Origin: Carettochelys insculpta
Lineage: Eukaryota > Chordata > Testudines > Carettochelyidae
Assembly: GCF_033958435.1 (NCBI RefSeq)
Contig: NC_134138.1
Location: forward strand, 180,218,798-180,282,797
Length of the DNA: 64,000 nucleotides
Direction: 5' to 3'
The notes under the pieces were generated by a model, which did not search any database, had not been told where the DNA came from, and saw nothing but the letters and a program-made list of their open reading frames with translations. Position numbers and translations under genes: made by a program. Each line of letters starts with the position of its first letter. Position 1 is the stretch's first letter. Of this stretch, positions 11,346-22,045 are shown in pieces.

Positions 11346-11909
11346 ATGGGCTGTGTTGGTTGATTGTGCACCAACAACTGCAAAAGGGATACCGGAAGGA
11401 GCAGCATTTAGCTTATAATTGGATTTTCGCATTGAAATCCATGGAGTTCGCAGGAGCCAGTCATGCAGAAAGGGTCTGATTGCCTGCTATGCAATGCACT
11501 TCCTCCAAAATCTTGCAACCTATCGCACTCACAGAGCTTCTTTGGGGTCTGGGGAAGTGGGAAAGGATTCCCACTCTCACCCCACCTTCAGCCATCACAC
11601 CTCTCACCCCCAGTTCATGAGATTGGCTTCGTTCTCTACTCATGGAAGCCAAGAGAATGATCTGACCCCAGGGAGGGCTAAGGGTTTCTTTTCTCATGGA
11701 TATCAGTGTTAAGAGGGTTGTGCATCTCTGAGCGTAAGTAATAGAAAATGGTCATTTATTTTCTTAATAGCCTGTGATATTTTAAGGCCAGTGTGAGAGA
11801 AGGCCATATGCCTAATAGGTATCATTATTAGCATTGCTAGTGAATGACCTAGGGATATGTGTTGTATTTCATAGTGATACAGTTAGAGTACATTTCCATC
11901 TTATAAAAT
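11346..11909. other. Intron sequence, nothing recognised
   Basis: Overlapping frames on both strands at 11419-11712 have no domain; their mutual overlap argues for chance. Confidence 0.4.
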
Positions 11910-12155
11910 GTAAGACAAAAATACAGGTGCCACCTCTGGACTTTTGTGGTCTGGAAGCACCTGTGATTTGGCATCCATGTGGGTGCTCCTGGGCTAGAGC
12001 ACTCGTGGAAAAAAGCCAGCCCCCTGCTCAGCTGCTCCCCGAGCTCCCTCCCACAGCTTCCAGTATGCCACAAATAGCTCATTTTTAGTGCTTAAACGCA
12101 AGGAGGAAAGAAGAGGAGCAGAGACAGGGTGCATTTGGGGGAAGAGGCAGGGTGG
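11910..12155 (+). repeat. Dispersed repeat 'E', copy 1
   Basis: Similar in order and orientation to 55310-55505: a CCTGGGCTRGRG block, a CTCAYGGAAAA-like block and GGGGAAGAGGCAGG at the end. No target duplication seen; family unknown. Confidence 0.45.
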
Positions 12156-12700
12156 CTGCATAGCCTCATGGCTGGAGGCAGAGACTAGCAGTGTAGCAGC
12201 CCAGCTGCCGTGGGGCTCAGTGTGCTCCCATGGGACTGTGCTCTTGGGGCTCCGCATCCACCTGCATCTTCCCCTGAGTGTTCTCCCCTCTCCCAGTCCC
12301 CACTCAGTCAATGCCGGCTTCCCTGCTGCTGCCAGCAGAATCCCTGATTCGAGACCTTTCAGGTCCCGGGGGTGCTTCTGTCTAGCAAACTACAGGATCA
12401 ATATAAAGCCTCACATCTGTGCTTGTTAGTACCATTTAAATCATTTGGTGACCCAATGATGGCAGCCAAACTGATTGTGATTTTGATTCTTCTGGATCAG
12501 ATAAGCTGAAGATGTAATACTTAAAGCTAATTCCATATTAAATCAATTGAGTCAAGCCATGTGGGGAGCAGTACAGGAATTAGTTGCCTACTTAGCATCC
12601 TGGACCTGGAATGGAATCTTGTGGGATAGAGAAAATAAGAAGGAAAGCACAAAAACAGAGCAAGGATAAGTTCAGACCAGGAGTGCTTGTGTATCATTGT
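12156..12700. other. Intron sequence, nothing recognised
   Basis: GC-rich to about 12370, then AT-rich. The frame 12088-12429 is unsupported. Confidence 0.4.
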
Positions 12701-12703
12701 CTA

Positions 12704-12965
12704 TAGTATGTTTACACTGTAATTAGACCCCTTCAGCTGACAGGCCCATTGGGGTCACAGGACTAGAGCTCTGAGGCTGTTTGATTGGGCTTTAGACGTT
12801 AGGGCTGGGGCTACATACAGCTTAAGTGATGTGACCCTTCCACCTCGCTCCAGCCCAAGCCAGAAATCTTCCCTGCAGTTAAACAGCCTTGCAGCCCAAG
12901 TCCTGTGAGCCTGCTTCAGCTGGCATGGGCCAGCTACAGAATTTTAAATGAAGCATAGACACTTA
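12704..12965. mobile_element. Palindromic MITE (TATGTTTACACTG ends)
   Basis: Edges TATGTTTACACTGTAATTAG and AAATGAAGCATAGACACTTA are inverted. Inner blocks also mirror each other: TGACAGGCCCA against TGGCATGGGCCAGCT, and GGCTGTTTGATTG against AGTTAAACAGCC. The arms are diverged, so this is an old copy. Confidence 0.6.
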
Positions 12966-13176
12966 TGTGGATACTATTGCTAAGGCCTCGAATGCTTCGG
13001 AAAGTTTGTGGGTTTAAATTCACCTCTTAGCTGGCCAAGTGCAAACCCATGTGGACATTCTTATTCTGGCTTGAGTGTTTTTTTGGTTTAGCTTAAGCTG
13101 ATTGATTAAGTTCAAAACAAAGCTAAATAGGCCACTCTTATACTGCCTGTTATTTATGAGATGAAGGTGTTCACAT

Positions 13177-13582
13177 GGACAATGTCTACACTGAAGCGAT
13201 CTCTCGACAGACGTTAACAAAACTTCTGTCGACAGATCATGGCCAGACTGCAAAGCAGATCAAAAAAGTGATCCGCTGTGTCAGCAGAGAGCAGCTGAAC
13301 TGTCCAGCTGCTCTCTTGACAAGCCAGCCAACTGAAGTACAGTAGACAGGGCTGCCCGGTGTTCCAGAAGCCCTGTCTGTCAACAGAAGGCCCCTCTGAA
13401 CATCCACACTGTCTTTCTGTTGACTGAGATCTGTTAAGAGAGGCATTCTGTCTCCTTGGGGGAACAGCAGAAAGCTGTCAAAAGAAGTGCCACATTCTGT
13501 CTATTTACTGTTGACAGAATGTCTTTGTAACGCAGTTGCTCTGTAAGTTTTACTGACAAAACTTTCTAATGTATACGTAGCC
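13177..13582. mobile_element. MITE with fold-back-type ends
   Basis: Begins GGACAATGTCTACACTG and ends GTATACGTAGCC, the same end type as the fold-back elements. The interior is not a long palindrome but repeats GTCGACAGA / TCTGTCGAC-type motifs. CAT flanks the left end and follows ...GTAGC on the right. Confidence 0.6.
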
Positions 13583-13694
13583 ATGGAGGACTGCACTTGT
13601 TTAACAAAACCAGTTCAATTAAACTGGTGCAAATTTGTGTGTAAACGTAAGGAGTCTCAAAGCCTAAGAAGGGAGGAGATGAAGATTAGCCTTG

Positions 13695-13845
13695 TAGTTG
13701 AGATGCAGGACTGGGAGCCAATGAATCAGGAGTTTATTCTCTGCTCTGCCATAGACATAACTGATTAACCAAAGGTCTCATGTTAAGTTCTGTACCTCAC
13801 TTTCATAGACCACATAACTGGGGTAATGCTTCTAACAATAGGTTT
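13695..13845 (+). mobile_element. MIR-like SINE fragment
   Basis: Reads AGGACTGGGAGCCA, TTCTCTGCTCTGCCATAGAC, CTGTACCTCACTTTCA and CACATAACTGGGGTAATGCT, the order of a MIR consensus in sense orientation. It ends about 150 bases before the TPK1 exon. Confidence 0.6.
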
Positions 13846-13974
13846 CCATCATGGATAGTTGTTGTCTTCTGATGTTTGTAAGATTCTTAGTCACTATTGT
13901 GCTGATCATCACAGACATGTCTGCAAGTAAAAGAAAAAAAGGATTATTTGTTTTGCAGTGGCAGTATCTTGACA

Positions 13975-13994
13975 ATCTATTTATTTATTTTCAG
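13975..13994 (+). other. 3' splice site of the TPK1 exon
   Basis: A pyrimidine-rich tract (CTATTTATTTATTTTCAG) ends in AG directly before the codon-split CT that opens the exon. It is a U2-type acceptor and fixes the exon start. Confidence 0.9.
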
Positions 13995-14064
13995 CTGTTC
14001 TAAGAGCTTGTGCTGATGGAGGTGCTAATCGCCTATATCACATCACAGAAGGAAATCAGGAGAG
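13995..14064 (+). CDS. TPK1: Internal exon of thiamin pyrophosphokinase 1
   Basis: This exon encodes part of the enzyme that transfers pyrophosphate from ATP to thiamin, making the cofactor thiamin diphosphate in the cytosol. The reading frame starts with the last two bases of a split codon, then reads [19 protein letters not shown] and a few more residues, and ends with two bases of the next codon. The intron phases are therefore 1 before and 2 after. [11 protein letters not shown] is the N-terminal signature of the TPK catalytic domain; from memory it lies near residues 39-61 of the human protein, whose Asp46 corresponds to the Asp here. The 3' splice site (TTTATTTATTTTCAG) and the 5' splice site (GTATGT) are both good matches to consensus. 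A retro-pseudogene would lack such introns, so I read this as a real exon. His replaces the Asp I recall after RLY in human, a plausible species difference. No other TPK1 exon was found, so adjacent introns exceed about 14 kb and 50 kb. Confidence 0.93.
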
Positions 14065-14070
14065 GTATGT
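14065..14070 (+). other. 5' splice site of the TPK1 exon
   Basis: GTATGT follows ...CAGGAGAG and fits the U2-type donor consensus. The codon is split after its second base (AG|N), which would give Ser or Arg with the next exon. Confidence 0.9.
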
Positions 14071-16837
14071 TAATAATCTGTTCTAATACTTTACCTTTAA
14101 TCTTGAGTGAATGCATCAGTGGATCTGTACTTTATCTGCACATTCTTTCTCTAAATCCCTTTCTTTTATTCAGATGAATATGTTTTAATTAAACTCACCA
14201 TCATTTTAACTGAGATGAAATGTAAATATACAGATTCTGTAGAGTGAAAGAAGTAGTCCTCCTCCCCATAAAATGGTAGTTTAACAGACTCATGCAAGCC
14301 AGTTAAAATCAATAAAAGCTGAACACCTGTGCACAAAATACATCATTTACTCTTTTTTTCTGGTGGGGGATATTTATGGCTTTATCAAGGAAAGATCAGT
14401 ATAATTTATTTTTTCTGTAATTACTTAAATTCTGAGCACTTTTCTTTCTCAAGAGGTGATTGGTACCTCCCTCAACAAGTTGTCATGCATTTTCTTTCAT
14501 CCTTACATCATGAGATAATGAGACATTAACCAATTCACTTACGATGTTAGAGGAGAATGTGATGGAGGATGGGGAGAATTAGAGACCTATTCATAAGTAA
14601 TTAATTTGTTATTCTTTACCAAACATTTTAAATGATACTTGTAATCTGGGAAGAACTATAAGTAAGGAATCCACTGTTCTGGTCAACATATCATTCTATT
14701 TACATAAAAATATTCAGAATGTAATTATATAGTGATTAGTATAGAAGGGGCACTGTATAGCAAAACTCCTTTTCCTGTTGTATTTAATGATTTCATCAGC
14801 TCTGCCTTATGTTGCGTCATTTAGAAATATGAAACAGCCTAAAACATTTCTTTTTATTGAAAGCCTAGTCCTGCTATCAATGTTTTCAATTTGTGCTATG
14901 ATCCTGTCACTTCTCATTTGCTAAACAGAGTTGGACATGTGGAACAAGTTTGCAAATCCCATCCATTGGTGGGTTCTTAATGACGGATCTTCTACAGTAT
15001 CCTAAAAAGGGCTGGATGATGCCTCTAAGGAATTAATGTAAGGGTCACTTTTCCTCCTAAGTCAATTTTTGAGCCAATGCTGCTGCTTTAAACATTACCA
15101 AACCTAAATACAAATGTCACAGTGCTCAGAAAAGAAAAGGCCGTGAATGATGGAAAGGATGTAGCTTATGGGACATCATCTTGAGATTCCTTCCTTGTCT
15201 TCCAGTGGATTTCTGTCCCAAGTCTGTTTACAGAGAATGTTGTGTCATGAGGCAATCCACAGAAGTGGTGTAAAATTTTGGAACTAAATTCATGGGAAAA
15301 CAGGACAACTGAATTCGGGGTCTTATCTGTATTAAAAGTTGTGTGCTGTTTTGAGTGTGATTTTAGTACATTTTGATCTGTTTGGCTGACGCTTCACAAA
15401 TGGTTAAGGGCAATAAAAGCAAGCAAGCGAGTAAAAGCTGTATTTAAGGGCAGATATGAAAGGGACATAGCCCTAATTAGCAGGTAGATGAGGGGATTTG
15501 CTCCCATATTGTGTTTTCCTTGCAGAACTGCAAATTTACCAGTTTGCACCGTGAACCCTAGAGCATAAATTTTGTGTTTCACTTATTTAAAACTTCATGA
15601 GATTTTCACCCTTTCCTGATTTGCTCCAATAAATGAGTAGTGTCTGATGTATTTTTGTCAGTCTGGGGAAAAAAATCACAACACAGCCTATACCTGGCAT
15701 TGATGGAGCCACTGTTTAGTGTTGTCAGAAAGAGAGAATCTTCTTACATTTCCAGATTTCCCTTTCTGTCAGCCCCAGTGCAGCAGCAGATACAACCTGG
15801 CTCTTAATGTGAAATTGTACCTGGTAGACTCAAAGCAAGCAGTTTTAGTTGATAAAAATACAACATGTTTGCAGATAATGACAAAATGAGCTTTGAAATA
15901 TTCGCAACAATATTCTCGAACTCTCTTCTAACATACACACATTTCATTCATTTAATATAAATTCAATTCAGGAGAAATAGCTGATTGTACCTTGACTGAA
16001 TAGTTTCATATTCTTTTTACATATGTGGCCCTTGGAGTGTTCTTTTTTGGGTAGTTAAATTATATCATCAAAGTCAGTCTTTAAAAATTAAATCTAGCAG
16101 GGCTTTATAGTTTCCTTTAAGGAAACTAAGTCTGCTGGAAAAAAATATTCATTTGCTTTTCTAAATTATTCTTTCTCCGAATTCCCTGTCTAACATTATT
16201 AAAGAGCTGTCTGTTCAGAGACTAGCGACATGTTAATTATTTTTTTTAAATTCAGATGTAGTCTTCTATTTTATTAATTCAGAGCTTTGGTAGTTCATAG
16301 CATTGTATCAAAAACTAAACCACAGTATGGTAATTTTAAATTAATTATAGTGTTAAGGGATACTATTGAAAGGACTACGCTGAGACTTTGGGTCTGATTC
16401 TCATTCACACAAAAGGCACTTTACTTTGTTCTGGGAGCAAGAAGCATCATTTAAAATGAGAGTAAATTACAGAGGTTTAATGAGTCTTTAGAATAAATGA
16501 GACTCATATCCTTTACAGCTACCTTGTGGTGAGTATAGAGGGTAACAGCACCACCCCAGGGGACTTCATCTGGCTCTGGAGATGAAGTAAGTCAGTGCAG
16601 CCTTTGACAGGATGCTCCTACCACCCACTTCAGGCTGGAAGGTGCATTGAGAGGAGTGGGCAGGAGGAAGGAGAAGGGTTCAGGCTTTTTTCTCTTTGTG
16701 TCTGTAAGGTGTCAGCACCCACCTCTTGCAAGTGCCCCGTGTGGGTATGTCTGCATTCTGTCAGTAAGTAGTCCTGGCTCTATTACTCTAGCTCACTTTT
16801 GGAGCACTGCTCCTTTCTGTGAAGGGTATGACAGGAC
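14071..16837. other. Downstream TPK1 intron, nothing recognised
   Basis: AT-rich sequence immediately after the exon. I looked for the next TPK1 exon (the FLPEF...GDFDS region) and did not see it. No transposon ends identified. Confidence 0.5.
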
Positions 16838-16852
16838 ACACAGTTCTCCACA

Positions 16853-18235
16853 AAAAAAAAAAAAAAAAAGCAGTCCAGTAGCACTCTAAAAGCTAACAGA
16901 ATAATTTATCAGGTGATGAGCTTTCGTGGGACAGACCCACTTCTTCAGACCATAGCCATACCAGAATAGACTCAATATTTAAGGCACAGAGAAGCAAAAA
17001 TAGTCATCAAGATTGACAAATCAGAAAAAAATATTATCAAGGTGAGCAAATCAGAGAGTAGAGGGGCAGAAGGGGGATGGGGGGAGTCAAGAATTAGATT
17101 AAGCCAAGTATGGAAAAGAGCCCATATAATGACCTAAAAAATTCCCATCCCGGTTCAAACCACATATTAATATGTCAAATTTGAATGTGTCTGTAAATAT
17201 TCATAAACCTGAATTACCCACCAGGAGAAATAAAAAAAACAAATTGACGGGGACAGACAAATACCTGGAGACCAGCTACTCCAAGATAGGCCCAAAATAG
17301 CCAAGAACAGAACACCACTGGTCATTACCTACAGCCCCCAACTCAAACCACTGCAAAGCATTATTAAAGAACTACAACCTATCCTTAATCAGGATGCCAC
17401 ACTCCAGAAGACCCTAGGTGACAGGCCTGTTCTCTCCTACAGACAGCCTCCCAACCTTATAAGGATTCTCACCCACAACCACAGTTTATACTGCAGGAAC
17501 ACCAGTTCTGGAACTTTTCCTTGCAATAAAGTCCGTTGCCAGCTGTGTCCACATATCTATTCTGGAGATACCATCACTGGACCTAACCAGGTTATTCACA
17601 GAATCACGGGCACATTCTCATGTTCCTCAACTAACATCATATATGCCATCATGAGCAACAATGCCCAGATGCTTTTTATATTGGACAGACTTCAAACTCT
17701 CTCAGACAAAGAATTAATGGGCACAAAACAGACATAAAAACACTCTTGATCCACCAGCTGGTCAGCCAGCATTTTAATGGAGTGGGCCATTCTGTTAATG
17801 ACCTAAAGGTCTGCATCTTACTGAAGAGCAATTTTCGCACTACTTTGGAAAGAGAGGCTGCTGAACTCTCTTTTATATTCAAATTTGACACATTAACGTG
17901 TGGTTTGAACCAGGATTTTTTAGGACATTATAGGGGCTCTTTTGCATACTTGGCTTAATCTAATTCTTGACTCCCCCCATCCCCCTTCTGCCCCTCTATT
18001 CTCTGATTTGCTCACCTTGATAATACCTTTTTCTGATTTGTCAACCTTGATTACTATTTTTGGTTCTCTGTGCCTTAAATATTGAGTCTGTTCTGGTACG
18101 GCTATGGTCTGAAGAAGTGGGTCTGTCCCACGAAAGCTCACCACCTAATAAATTATTCTGTTAATCTTTAAAGTGCTACTTGACTGCTTTTTTGTTTTGA
18201 TAGTATGTAGACTAGCATGGCTTTCTCTCTGTTAG
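16853..18235 (+). mobile_element. Penelope-like element with inverted terminal repeats
   Basis: Two inverted arms (about 16870-17185 and 17872-18190) flank a central coding stretch. The right arm contains the motif GAAGAAGTGGGTCTGTCCCA and continues into ATAAATTATTCTGTTA; the left arm is its reverse complement and even includes an inverted copy of the last codons of the frame. The centre encodes a Penelope-type linker and GIY-YIG nuclease but no reverse transcriptase. Pseudo-LTRs in inverted orientation are known for Penelope elements. AGTTCTCCA (about 16842) and AGTTTCTCCA (about 18233) may be a target duplication. Confidence 0.85.
17281..17958 (+). pseudogene. Penelope-type GIY-YIG endonuclease (one frameshift)
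   Basis: C-terminal part of a Penelope-like polyprotein, whose nuclease would nick target DNA. The first frame reads TPLVITYSPQLKPLQSII, LSYRQPPNLIRILT, a cysteine knuckle (CNKVRCQLCPHIYSG) and NIIYAIMS, the strand that holds the 'GIY' half. At about 17672-17680 the frame shifts by one. The next frame then continues with YIGQTSNSLRQRINGHK, the 'YIG' half with its Arg and His, followed by IHQLVSQHFNGVGHSVNDL and LEREAAELSFIF with the usual catalytic Glu, and ends TAA at 17958. Apart from the frameshift the nuclease motifs are well preserved, implying a fairly recent insertion. The RT that normally precedes it is absent. Confidence 0.85.
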
Positions 18236-19049
18236 TTTCTCCAGCAGGGGGCCTTTCAGACCTACTCCACTCCACTGCAGTGCCCCTTTCCTGTCCACCT
18301 GCTCATAGGTGAGGTAGCTAGGTGTCGCTGCTCCACAGAGCATGCTTTTTCCTGGCTCCTTCCTCCACCACATGCTGGACTCTATTTGACTGTACCTTAT
18401 GGCAGGGGTAAGCAGACAGTTGTTACATTGGGCCCTAATTTTTATCCCTGCCATTAGCAGGGCGCCTTCAACCTGTCTAATGCAATCCAAACTAATGGAA
18501 ATTTCAGTTATGTTCATATGAAAAAAAAAATTTCAGCACGTATAAGAAAATAAGTGTGTAGAATATAAACACTGCATGAATTGGTATATAAATGTGAATA
18601 CACAGACATAAAAGCAGCAACACATTTCAACATTTTTAGTGAGATGGATAAGCCTGACTCCCACCAGCCCATCATGCTGTGCCCCCTTATGAAATTTTAA
18701 GCCCCCCAAGGGGGCCCACCCCCCACTTTCTACACCCCTGTCGTATGGCTACAGGGAGAAGAGCACTTTATAGGATGCAGCACATGGGTTAGGATGCACT
18801 CTGCCCCCAAATCAGGAGATTAAAGTAATTAGAAAGTTTAAAATGCAGATGGAATTCTTTTTACAAAGATATTATTTTGTTTTGCTGAGATATGAATGTG
18901 CATTAGAGCCAGCTGACATTTTACAAATTAGGGCTTAGTTAAATTGGAGGAGTGTGGGTGGGAGTGAAATATAGATGAACTTGTTGCAGAAGTTTTCATT
19001 AAAGAAAATCCCATTTTCCAACCATCTACGGAGATGGTAAAATTCAAAT
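18236..19049. other. Intron sequence, nothing recognised
   Basis: Contains a C-rich patch (about 18690-18740) and AT-rich flanks. The frame 18212-18517 (-) overlaps the PLE edge and lacks a domain. Confidence 0.4.
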
Positions 19050-19990
19050 TTCCAGCAACATAAAAGACAAAGAAAAACCCCATAAAATCCATTACATGGA
19101 TAAAAAATTGGATATTTGATAGGTCCCTAAATATAATTGTAAATAAGGAATCATCATCAAGTGGGTCTGCTTCCAGTGGTGTCCTGCAGGGTGTAGGTCT
19201 TGACTGTGCACCATTTAACATTTTGGTCAGTGACATGAATGAAAACATAAACTCAATGATGACACAAACTGGGAGAGGTAACTAATGAAGAGGAGAGGTC
19301 ACTGACACAGAATGATCTGCATGAGTTGCTAAGCTGCATTCAAGGAAACAATATGCATTTTCGTGCCATAAATGTAAGAGAAATCACCTAGGAACAAAGA
19401 ATGTAGGCCATACTTACAGGATAAGGAACTCCATCTTGTGATGCTGTGACTCTGAAAAATATTGTGGGGGTTGTGGTGGGTAATTGAATAAATGTGAGCT
19501 CCAAAGGCAGCCCTTAATGAAAAACGAATGCAGTCCTGGGATGCCAAAGCAGGAAAATCCTGAGTGGGAGCAAAGAGGCTATTTTATCTCTGTATTTTGT
19601 ACAGATGTGAGCACTGCTGAAATGCTGTGTTAAGTTCTCATGTCCAGAAGCCAAAAGGATGCTGATTAATTTGGCAAGGGTTCAGAGAAGAGCCACAAGA
19701 ATGATTAAAGGACAGCTTCAGAAAGCTCCATCTAATGTCCAAACAGAGACTGTAAATAACGTGTACATTTTTAACCGTGAGAATAATGTAACAATTGAGA
19801 CAGTTTACCAGAACTCATGAGAACTCATGGTGAAGTCTCCATTACTGACAGATTTGCAATCAAGATTGGATGGCTTTTGTTCTGAAAGATGTTCTCTAGG
19901 TATTATTTTGAGAAAGTTTTATGACCTGCTTTGTACAGATGGTCAGAGTCAGTTGTCATAGTTGTCCCTTTCGGCCTTGGAATCTATGAA
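19050..19990 (+). mobile_element. CR1 LINE, degenerate
   Basis: Sense remains of a CR1 element: near 19160-19215 the sequence matches the SGVPQGSVLGPLLFNI and INDL region of the RT. Later blocks include GGTTCAGAGAAGAGCCACAA and AGAATGATTAAAGG (the [10 protein letters not shown] block), and the 3' end runs GTCCCTTTCGGCCTTGGAAT then CTATGAA, typical of CR1. Many stops and shifts. Confidence 0.75.
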
Positions 19991-19999
19991 AATACAGAA

Positions 20000-20499
20000 C
20001 AAATATTTTGTGAAAATGTTTGCAAAATCTATTTCCTGGTTTTGTTTTTTTTTTGTTCAGCTGTAATGTACAGCAAGAAAGGTTTCTGCTCCCCCTCCCC
20101 TCAAATAAGAAATGAAACTTTCAGTCCTCTTTTATGATGTCTGGTCAACCTGTGCTTCTGAAGAGTTCACTGAATAAAGGTCTCTGCTGTATAGGTAGGT
20201 TTCTGTTTAACTTCCATCTCTGAGCAACATTTTTAAACACTTTTTTATTTTAAGGCTTAAGTGATTAATTAATTCCATGTGAGTAGCATTCTGAGGCACA
20301 TAAAGTTGAGGCTGCCTTAAAAAGGGTTATAATAGTTTTGGGAAAAGCAATTGTTAATACTCACTTATGTGCCTCTGAAATATTACTCTATAGGATGGTA
20401 ATAAATGCTCCATAGTCTTTACTTCAGTTTTACAGGCATTAAGTCCTTTCTTAATTAGACATTCAGGTTGTCATAAAGTGGAATGGGCTGGTATGAGAG
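20000..20499. other. AT-rich intron sequence, nothing recognised
   Basis: Short T-rich run at about 20040-20055 only. Confidence 0.35.
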
Positions 20500-20625
20500 G
20501 AAGGATGCTGTTATGATTCAGAGGGTTCAGGAGACCTATGTTAAATTGCCAGCTGTGTGACAGACTTCCTGTGTGACCTTGGGCAAGTCACTCAGAGTCT
20601 GAGTCTGCTGAAGTTGAAACAACCA
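20500..20625 (+). mobile_element. MIR-like SINE fragment
   Basis: Contains CCAGCTGTGTGACAGACTT and TGTGTGACCTTGGGCAAGTC, the conserved MIR core, then ACTCAGAGTCTGAGTC. Confidence 0.65.
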
Positions 20626-21149
20626 GGAGAGTATGTATGCGTAAGGAGACCAGTGGTAAAATCAAGGCACTATGGAAGTCAAGGGCAAAGCTCCCATTCA
20701 GTTCATTTGGACCTGGGTTTCTCCTAGAATCATGAAAGGTAAACAGCATACTCGCTACTGAAATGGAGAACTGGGCAGTCGTCTAGTTGAGGGTGAGCAG
20801 CATACTCCCTCGAATGAAATGTGGTAAGAGTGCATGTGATGAGACAAGCTAATACATTTCGACAGCCCTGCCTGTGTTCTCCAGAGGTTAGCACAGTTCA
20901 GCGGTGCCAGTTCTGCAGCCAGCCTGTCTAATTTTGATTTAATATTAATAAGACTTTTTTTAATTTAGAGTTTGCCTAGTCACAGGAGGCTCCAGTCGCC
21001 ATCAGTAGTCCACTGAGGCATAAGTCACCGCGGGCAGCATCATGTAAAGAAAACCAAATAGAATTGAGAGGAAAGGTACAATAAAAATGTTCTTTAATGG
21101 GGCAGCAGAGAGTACAAGTTTCACATGTTTTAAAAACAACTGAGTGTTG

Positions 21150-21408
21150 TAGATTGTAGACTAGAAATAAGGTGTATGCTTTTAACAGTGAGTGTAATTA
21201 ACCACTGGAACATCTTATTGAGGGACGTGTTGGTTTCTGCATCCCTTGAGGTCTTTAAATCAAGACTGAGTGTCTTTCTGTTTTAGCTGTCACACAGAAG
21301 TTATGAGCTTGATACAGAGACTGTTAGGCAGCATTCTATGGTCTGTGGTATATTCAGGAGGTCAGATGATCATCATGACCCCTTCTGACTTTAAAAATGT
21401 ATGAAACA
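21150..21408 (+). mobile_element. CR1 LINE 3' end
   Basis: ACTAGAAATAAGGTGTATGC, GTAATTAACCACTGGAACAT, then CAGATGATCATCATGACCCC and TTCTGACTTTAAAAATGTATGA. This is the C-terminal and 3' end block of a CR1 element in sense orientation, 5'-truncated. Confidence 0.78.
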
Positions 21409-21854
21409 TTTGTGTTTATGTTCAGGCAACATCCTTCTCTCCTCAAAGTACATTTCTGTAATGTATGAGAAGTATATGCGTCAGACCACAAATGAAATGG
21501 ATTGGAAGTGACTCTGTACTTTCAGTCAGCTGATGGTTGGGAACTGTCATTTGAACTCAAGGGCCAGGGTTCAAGAAGCAAACAGCTAAATAGTTGAAAA
21601 CTGAGAAATCAGTTTTATTTAGCAAGAGTTTTACAGAAGGAGTTTCTATGCTAAATATTCTTCTGCCTGACCGTAACAAGGCTACTGCTATTAAGGTTCA
21701 ATATCAGGATCTCTGGCTTCTGATTTGTGCATGATCAGTATTTGGTAAATCTACCCTCCAGCCTGATCTCTTATGAGATGATGTGTCTGGCCTGTATTTA
21801 AAAAACAAAAAACTTATTTTTTGAAAACTAATTTGAATGTGGAGACATATATTT
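21409..21854. other. Intron sequence between CR1 and a SINE
   Basis: Nothing recognised; a short A-rich run lies near 21800. Confidence 0.35.
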
Positions 21855-22045
21855 CTGATAGAGCTGAAAGGGATCATCAAGTCCAGTGCCTTGCACTCAC
21901 AGCAGGACCTATCACCACCCCTTACGGATTTTTTTTTCCCACTCTAACCTGCCAGAACCTTTGAAGACCCCCTCAAGGATTGAGCTTCCAACACTGGGTT
22001 TACAAGGCCCATGCACTGAGTTATCGCTCAAAGTGCTACGTATGG
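21855..22045 (-). mobile_element. tRNA-derived SINE with CR1-like tail, copy 1
   Basis: On the minus strand the head reads GATAACTCAGTGCATGGGCC then TTGTAAACCCAGTG and GAAGCTCAATCCTTG: a tRNA-like A box and B box. The far end (plus strand GAGCTGAAAGGGATCATCAA) is the CR1-type tail. This head-and-tail combination is that of the tortoise PolIII/SINE family (Lys-tRNA derived, CR1-mobilised), which points to a turtle genome. Confidence 0.75.

Noticed and set aside
21960..22045. tRNA gene on the minus strand
   Set aside because: A- and B-box-like segments exist but the cloverleaf is broken and a CR1-like tail follows, so it is a SINE head.
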